64,000 bases of DNA. Source: Mactra quadrangularis. Taxonomy: Eukaryota > Mollusca > Bivalvia > Venerida > Mactridae. Shown in pieces: positions 58,047-64,000 of this stretch. Where the stretch lies: the NCBI GenBank assembly GCA_025267735.1, contig CM046307.1:682001-746000 (forward strand), given 5' to 3'. Each line of letters opens with the position of its first letter. The first letter of the stretch is position 1. Position numbers and translations under genes: made by a program. Below the pieces are notes generated by a model. That model made no database searches. It worked only from the letters and a program-made list of their open reading frames with translations, and had not been told where the DNA came from.

Positions 58047-59178
58047 ATGGTACTTACGACTGAGTTTAGAAGCCAGAGTGAGATGCAGGGTCTACAGAGA
58101 ACAGAAGATGCCCATATTAATGATCGCCAGTACGATAGGATGCTCAATGTAATTTTTTTTTCATACTCTGAAATTTTGTCTTAAACTTTTGACTACTTAC
58201 CTTTAAACATTTACCACCCTTTAAAGATGTTTTTATTTACCTTTAGTTGATTTTTTTAAATTTACTTTTTCAGACCCTCTGTGTACAAGGCTTTTGAGAG
58301 GTATATGAGGTCAACGGAAATGACAATGATCTACCAGGGCGAGGCAGAAAAAGATCAACTACAGCTCGAGAAGATCGCACACTGACAAGAGCAAGCCTGG
58401 CTGACAGGAAAATGACTGTTCCTCAGCTTCGAGCAGCCTGGGAAGTTTCAGGAACCAATATTTCTGAAACCACTGTCAGGCGTCGCCTCAAGGAGGTCAA
58501 CCTTAAGGGACACCGGGCCATTAAGAAGCCTCTGTTGACAGCTAGACATCGCAGACAGCGTCTGGACTTCGCATATGCTCACCAGGATTGTACCTGGGTG
58601 GACTGGTCCTGTGTGCTTTGGACAGATGAGTGTAAATTTAATCTGTTCCAGTTTACGTTGGCCGCAGACCAGATGAGGTTCTTAGAAATGAATGTGTGGT
58701 ACTCACAGTGAAGTTTAATGGGGGAAATGTGATGATGTGGGGTTGTATGTCATATAGGGGTACTGGGATGTTAAAGCAAGTGTCTGGGAGGTTAAAAAGG
58801 CAGGGATACATTGGTATTTTAAATGACTATGCAGTACCATCAGCTCATCTCCTTGGCTATGGTGATGACTATTGGTACCAGGATGATGGAGCACCATGCC
58901 ACAGGTCAAACATAGTAGCACAATGGAAGCAGGATCACAATATTGAGTGTTTCGACTGGCTACCTCAGTCACCAGACTTAAATCCAATCGAAAAGTTGTG
59001 GTCCGACATGAAGGGTGCCTTGAAACGTCACCATTTCAGCAATTTGAAGGAACTTGCCGCCAATATCAAGGATATCTGGCTGGACATTCGTTCAGAAAGG
59101 TGTGAAAAGCTTATTAAGTCTATGCCAGCAAGAATTCAAGCAGTAATTCTGGCCAGAGGTGGTTACACTAAGTATTGA
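58047..59178 (+). pseudogene. Tc1-family transposase (DD34E), frameshifted
   Basis: A possible start at 58047 (MVLTTEFRSQSEMQGLQRTE) is separated by about 125 bp of T-rich sequence from LPGRGRKRSTTAREDRTLTR, in another frame. The paired N-terminal domain ends RRRLKEVNLKG. The first Asp is in LWTDECKFNLF. A frameshift near 58650 follows, then VYVGRRPDEVLRNECVVLTV and VMMWGCMS. The second Asp is in QDDGAPCHRS and the Glu in SPDLNPIEKLW, 34 residues later. The end ARGGYTKY is intact. At least two frameshifts make it inactive. Its right terminus (GGATGGCACTG at 59405) matches the MITEs at 16707, 40725 and 52577. Confidence 0.85.
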
Positions 59179-59369
59179 GTGAAATCCAATCTATTGCTGT
59201 ATTGTGCAACCATAAGACATTGTGCAGCTTATCATTGTTATTTTGTATTTAAGTGCTGCCAAGTTGTATTTTTGTTTTGAATATTCTAATTTGAATAAAG
59301 AATAAACAATTTATTAAAAAAATATATATTTAAATGACTATGGCCTCGTTGTCTTATTGAAATACTCAT

Positions 59370-59518
59370 TTTTTGTAAGTGTAAAGGTAATTTTGGATGG
59401 CACTGTATATGTAATAAAGGTAAATAAAGAGAAAAGTAATTTATTATGTAGTTAGACTACTATATTTTATATACATTGGTGTTTTTGTGATGTGTAAAGG
59501 TATTTATGGATGGCACTG
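59370..59518. mobile_element. Two successive Tc1-type right ends
   Basis: GTAAAGGTAATTTTGGATGG-CACTG ends at 59405, followed by TATA. GTAAAGGTATTTATGGATGG-CACTG ends at 59518, followed by TA. The first closes the transposase copy; the second is a separate or duplicated end 113 bp on. Confidence 0.6.
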
Positions 59519-59529
59519 TATTTATAATA

Positions 59530-59835
59530 ATTCTAGAATTCAGAAAAGGGCAGGGAGGAAAAAAATGAACAGGTCCCATCAGAGGGCTGATGTTTCAAAA
59601 TTATTACTATTTCGGCATAAGAAAGAGAAAAGGGGACAGAACAAGAAGAAAGGAACAGAGCCCGTCAGAGGGGTGATGTTCAAAAATAACTATTTCGGCA
59701 TAAGAAAGAGAAAAAGGGACAGAACAAGAAACAAGGAACAGAGCCCCGTCAAAGGGCTGATGTTCAAAAATAATTATTTCTGCATAAGGAAGAGCAGAAA
59801 GGGCAGAGACAAGAGAAAAAAACCAGGATGCAGCA
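59530..59835. repeat. ~85-bp tandem repeat, three to four units
   Basis: Units share GGGCTGATGTTCAAAAATAA, TATTTCGGCATAAGAAAGAG and AAAGGGACAGAACAAGAA. A 173-codon frame crosses it (59487-60008) but is basic and repetitive, like no known protein. Confidence 0.75.
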
Positions 59836-60679
59836 CCCATCTATTTGGCTTAAGAATATTTATTATAAATGTCAACAACCGAAGATTACCAAATCATTTT
59901 TCTGGACAGTATTACAATAAGGACTTAAAATTCTTGCCGAAATGTCAATGGTTCCTCGACAAGTTGAGGTATTGGTGTGTTTTCAAGAATGAGCAAACCC
60001 TGCTTTAACCGAGATTTAAACTTAGGGCACCAGTATTCTTTCAATAACCAACAAAATGATACTGTAGTCACAATTCTTTCTGGGCAATATGGATATTATG
60101 GATATATATATGCAAACCTATTATTAATTAAAATCCAAATCTATTAAGGTTGTTATATAAAACTTCGACTGATCAAAAATCGGTCAGAAAACATTGGAAC
60201 ATTTTAAAATCTAATGGTATTCATTGACTGTACATATAAAGACATTGGAATTCCTAACATTTTAAAGTGCATACACTATTTTTAAAGCTTTAAGAATTAT
60301 TTCGTAGTAAAAATATATCAACAATACATTAAGTTTATCTTTTACAATATACTAAAACACTTGAAAACTGTTGATTGTATGTAAAAGTTAGTTATCTCTT
60401 TCAAAATAAAACAAATGATGGCTACATCTACCAAACAACCTTAAATGTATAATATAATAATAACATAATACCAGCAAAAATAGTCACGTTTCCTTAAATT
60501 ATGATCCAAGTAGCATATTACTTTGTACCAAGTGACAAATCACAACAAAATGATGATGTTAATTAACAAATCCGAATGAACAGTTTTAGTACTGCAGAAT
60601 ACGTATTTTTATATGAACAGATTAACGCCGTGTCAACACAATTATGGTTATTTCACGGCGGCCAGCGCACCAAACTTAA
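59836..60679. other. Unassigned AT-rich sequence
   Basis: No gene, RNA or repeat boundary recognised. Confidence 0.4.
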
Positions 60680-60885
60680 TTTTTTTGGACCCTTACCTAC
60701 AACTAGTACTCACCTACCCTTCCACAAGGCCGGCAACTTCTCCATACATCTTATTAATGGAGGAAAATTGACATTATTGTCAAATTTTCATGGAAGGGTA
60801 TAACCTACCCGGTTGGGATTCGAAACTGTACCGTACCAGATTCGATATCCCGGTGCGCTTACTACTGCACTACATACCCGGGTTC
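60680..60885 (-). mobile_element. tRNA-like SINE remnant, same family as 37930-38086
   Basis: Shares AACTAGTACTCACCTACCCT, CCACAAGGCCGGCAACTTC and a tRNA-like head whose complement has GGGTATGTAGTGCAGTAGTA and GTTTCGAATCCC. Box A and the acceptor stem are degenerate. Confidence 0.5.
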
Positions 60886-61193
60886 AGAATACGTAAATAA
60901 CATATTATCAATCAATGATTTAGACTAAATACCGTCACTTTCCATATAAACAACAACATAACTCACTGTACGTGCATTGTTACAACAACAATTATATGAG
61001 AAAAATTGTGGTTTTCAATATAAGAAGAAATTTCAATTAAAACATGTAATTAGCACCCTAGCTAGACTTAGTACCATGATTGTCACGTCCATAATTTTCG
61101 TGCATCATAAATAGCACGTTTTGTTTCCATAATTTTCGTTCATCATAAATAGCACGTTTTGTTGCTAAAAAAAGTGTTTTTTTTATATGTAAA

Positions 61194-61875
61194 AAATATT
61201 TCCGATCTAGTTATCCTCCCATAGATGGGTCCTTCACTAGATTGCTCAGAATTATGGGCTAAGCCTCTACACATAAATCCGATCTAGCTATCCTCCCATA
61301 AATGGGCCCTTCACTAGATTACTCAGAAGTATGTGTTTTAACTTTATTTATAATTCCGATCTAGCTATCCTCCCATAAAATGGGCCCTTCACTAGATTGC
61401 TCAGAATTATGGGCTAAGCCTCTACACATAAATCCGATCTAGCTATCCTCCCATAAATGGGCCCTTCACTAGATTGCTCAGAAGTATGTGTTTTAAATTT
61501 ATTTATAATTCCGATCTAGCTATCCTCCCATAAAATGGGTCCTTCACTAGATTGCTCAGAATTATGGGCTAAGCCTCTACACATAAATCCGATCTAGCTA
61601 TCCTCCCATAAAATGGGCCCTTCACTAAATTGCTCAGAAGTATGTGTTTAACTCTATTTATAATTCCGATCTAGCTATCCTCCCATAAAATGGGTCCTTC
61701 ACTAGATTGCTCAGAATTATAGGCTTAGCCTCTACACATAAATCCGATCTAGTTATCCTCCCATAAAATGGGCCCTTCACTAGATTGCTCAGAAGTATGT
61801 GTTTTTGTCAAAAATAATTCCGATCCAGCTACCCCCCATAAAATGGGTCCTTTACTGGATTGCTCAGAATTATTG
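61194..61875. repeat. Hairpin-forming satellite with dimeric (~155-bp) higher-order unit
   Basis: About nine monomers read ATTCCGATCTAGCTATCCTC, CCATAAAATGGG, TCCTTCACTAGATTGCTCAG, AATTAT. Two monomer types alternate by linker: TGGGCTAAGCCTCTACACAT versus AGTATGTGTTTTAA-type. Each monomer is partly self-complementary (AATTC/GAATT, TCTAG/CTAGA, CCCAT/ATGGG). Confidence 0.85.
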
Positions 61876-63049
61876 ACATTTATTATTATTGGTGATTAAA
61901 TAAAAAATTACATTTCCTCATTCACTAACTAACAGATACAATTACAATATATATATATAGTACATCATTATCAAGCATCATAAGTACTAATTACATGCTT
62001 TAAAAAAATGAAAAAAAAAAACAAATAATTTTGATAAGAACGGTAGTTTTTCTATATCCTAAAAGCCAAATGTTAAGAATATTGACAACGCACAATGACC
62101 ATGTTGTTAAATATTTAGAAGGGTAGGTATGAGTATAAAGCATTGAGATATAGGTATGTTCAAAAATTATTCTACCATTTATTCATTTTATACAGATATC
62201 CCCTATTGGCATTGTTTCAGTTGGTACAAAGTTGCAGCTTTAATGGCTACATTTTAGTCCTATGGATGTTCTAAGTGTTAAATTTCCATCAAATTAAAAA
62301 ACAATCTTGTAAACTTAAGATCACAACAATAGAACAAAACAAAAACGTAAATTTATGTTGACTTTCTATAAAAAAAGTATTTATACATTTCACGGGTAAA
62401 CCTAGTACAGATAAACAATGTCTTGAAGAGTATACATCTATCACTCATGATATAGATTCAAGTCACAAAAAAATAAAAAATAAATATAATTACTCCTTAG
62501 TGATGCATCCAAATGACTGAGACAGATTGAAAATTTGTAAACAAAATACACGTTTATATTTAATGTATATTTATGTCAGATAAACAATGTGTTTAAATTG
62601 TTCCAATGTTTCCTTTACATATTGATCAATTTGAAGTCATATTAAATAAAACAATTTCAGCTCTTATCATTATTTAACAGTGAAGGGTAGCAGGGTAAGG
62701 ATTTGTTGTAGTTTGAGAAAGGTTATAATCTGTCTACGTTGATCATGCAACAGCTACACCACGACCAAGGCTAACATTGTCCATCATTTATCTAAGGCTG
62801 ATAAACAAATTAATGACATTACAGTACAACACCCTCTGAAAGGGAATAAAATGTGAAGCTGCTCAGAGGCTGTAGCTGGCTGTGCAGAGTTTAATTACTA
62901 TTAAAATTGCTCCTATTGGGAATATCAAAAGCTGTTGCTGTGCAGAGGATTTGCTCTGTAGATGGCAGCTCTGCAGAGGTAATAATGTACTTACATAATA
63001 CCACAATAATAAAGAACCGGTTAACAGTTTATAAAGCAAGTCAGTAATC
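61876..63049. other. Unassigned AT-rich sequence
   Basis: A small set of GCTGTGCAGAG / GCTCTGCAGAG-type motifs occurs at 62868-62980. No gene recognised. Confidence 0.4.
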
Positions 63050-64000
63050 TTAATGAAGAGTGATACCAACATGAGAATGAGGACAAGAAGACATACAATA
63101 TTGTCTATCCGTTATTCTATAGATAAAGACAAACCAACATAAGAATAAGGCACGAGTGATATACCATATTATGAGTGCGTTCTCCTGATTGATTACAGAT
63201 GCCAACAAAAGAATAAGGCACAAGTGATATGCCATATTGTGAGTGCATTCTCCTGATTGATTACAGATGCCAACATAAGAATAAGGCACAAGTGATATGC
63301 CATATTATGAGTGCGTTTTTCTGATTGATTACAGATGCCAACGTAAGAATAAGACACGAGTGATATGCCATATTGTGAGTGCGCTTTTCTGGTTGATTAC
63401 AGATGCCAACATGAGTTTGGCTGCACGTTAATATAATTGAAAGCAGAGATCTGGTGACATGAGTAGAAAATAAGGACAAAAAGACAAGCAATATTGTGTG
63501 TAAGTTATTCTTAATGAATCTTAATTAACACAGATAACTACATGAGAATGAAGATCGAATGACATAAGATGTTTGTGTAAATTGTTCTTAATGAATATAC
63601 AGAACTTCATGAGAATGAGGCTCGAACGACGTACAATATTTTGTGTATTTTATCTCAATTGAAGATAGAACTCTGCATAAGAAAATGGACCATAAGATAT
63701 GCAATATTTTGTGTAAGTTATTATGATTGAAGACAGTAATTCACATATAAATATGGTACAAAAGATATGTGATAATGTGTGTAAGTTATCACAACTGAAG
63801 ACAGAAACCTACATAAGAATATGATCGAATGACTATCAATATTGTGTGTAAGTTATTCTTAATGAATACATAGAGCTACATGTGAATGAGACACGAATGG
63901 CGTGCAATATTTTGTGTAAAATATCTCAAATGAAGTCAGAAACCGACATAAGATGAAGGACCAAACGACATGTTATAATACTGTGTGTCTGTCGCAATAT
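63050..64000. repeat. ~65-bp degenerate tandem array running off the window
   Basis: 63055-63420 holds well-conserved units (GATTACAGATGCCAACATAA, GAATAAGGCACAAGTGATAT, GCCATATTATGAGTGCG). Beyond 63420 units diverge but keep CATAAGAAT, GAC(G/A)T, CAATATTTTGTGTAAGTTAT and a TGAAGACAGA start. The short frames on the minus strand are repeat by-products. Confidence 0.8.

Noticed and set aside
59487..60008. 173-codon basic protein
   Set aside because: The frame runs through an ~85-bp tandem repeat and has no similarity I recognise.
63050..63491. Hydrophobic repeated short proteins on the minus strand
   Set aside because: By-product of the ~65-bp array; frames break as units diverge.

Overview
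This is a AT-rich animal genome segment, most likely from a bivalve mollusc. The reasons are GT-AG introns with metazoan-style splice sites, AATAAA polyadenylation signals, tRNA-derived SINEs, hAT, Tc1/mariner, KDZ and non-LTR transposons, several large tandem satellites, and interspersed repeats of a style I associate with bivalves. The species call is inference. The clade-level call (metazoan, probably mollusc) is moderately secure. No bacterial operons, rRNA genes or CRISPR arrays are present. Nearly everything recognisable is mobile or repetitive DNA.

Layout. (1) 1-16400: a plus-strand multi-exon gene. Eight exons (1243-13905) join with continuous phase. They encode C2H2 zinc fingers, then a canonical 2A 'StopGo' motif (DVEQNPGP, codons 5451-5474), then two more zinc fingers and a 1386-codon terminal exon encoding a KDZ-type (Kyakuja/Dileera/Zisupton, HMGXB3-like) transposase. 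An alternative last exon may lie at 15694-15760. Its introns hold several transposon insertions. (2) 16700-20800: a Tc1-type MITE, a degenerate ~85-bp tandem array, a broken DD34E Tc1 transposase (minus strand), and a highly palindromic TA-flanked element. (3) 21660-27000: an array of about 50 copies of an 86-bp satellite, interrupted by a 5'-truncated non-LTR retrotransposon and bordered by a SINE. (4) 27340-34650: gene-poor DNA with an 8-bp-TSD MITE and a deeply nested foldback element. (5) 35100-40300: a Thr/Ala-codon-like (ACA/GCA) repeat block split by other insertions. (6) 40330-42860: an 82-bp array carrying a MITE, then a very homogeneous 53-bp satellite. (7) 45493-52484: an apparently complete ~7-kb hAT transposon with matching terminal inverted repeats, a 6-bp target duplication and a nine-exon, 734-aa transposase gene with continuous phase. 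(8) 52570-64000: MITEs, a long-arm foldback element, a 168-bp repeat family, a second decayed Tc1 transposase, SINE remnants, a hairpin satellite and a ~65-bp array running off the end.

The genes do not form a pathway. The window is a record of successive, often nested, insertions. The two coding units that look structurally intact are the KDZ/2A gene and the hAT transposase. The KDZ/2A gene is the best candidate for something undescribed: a DNA transposase apparently made from a 2A-separated polyprotein.
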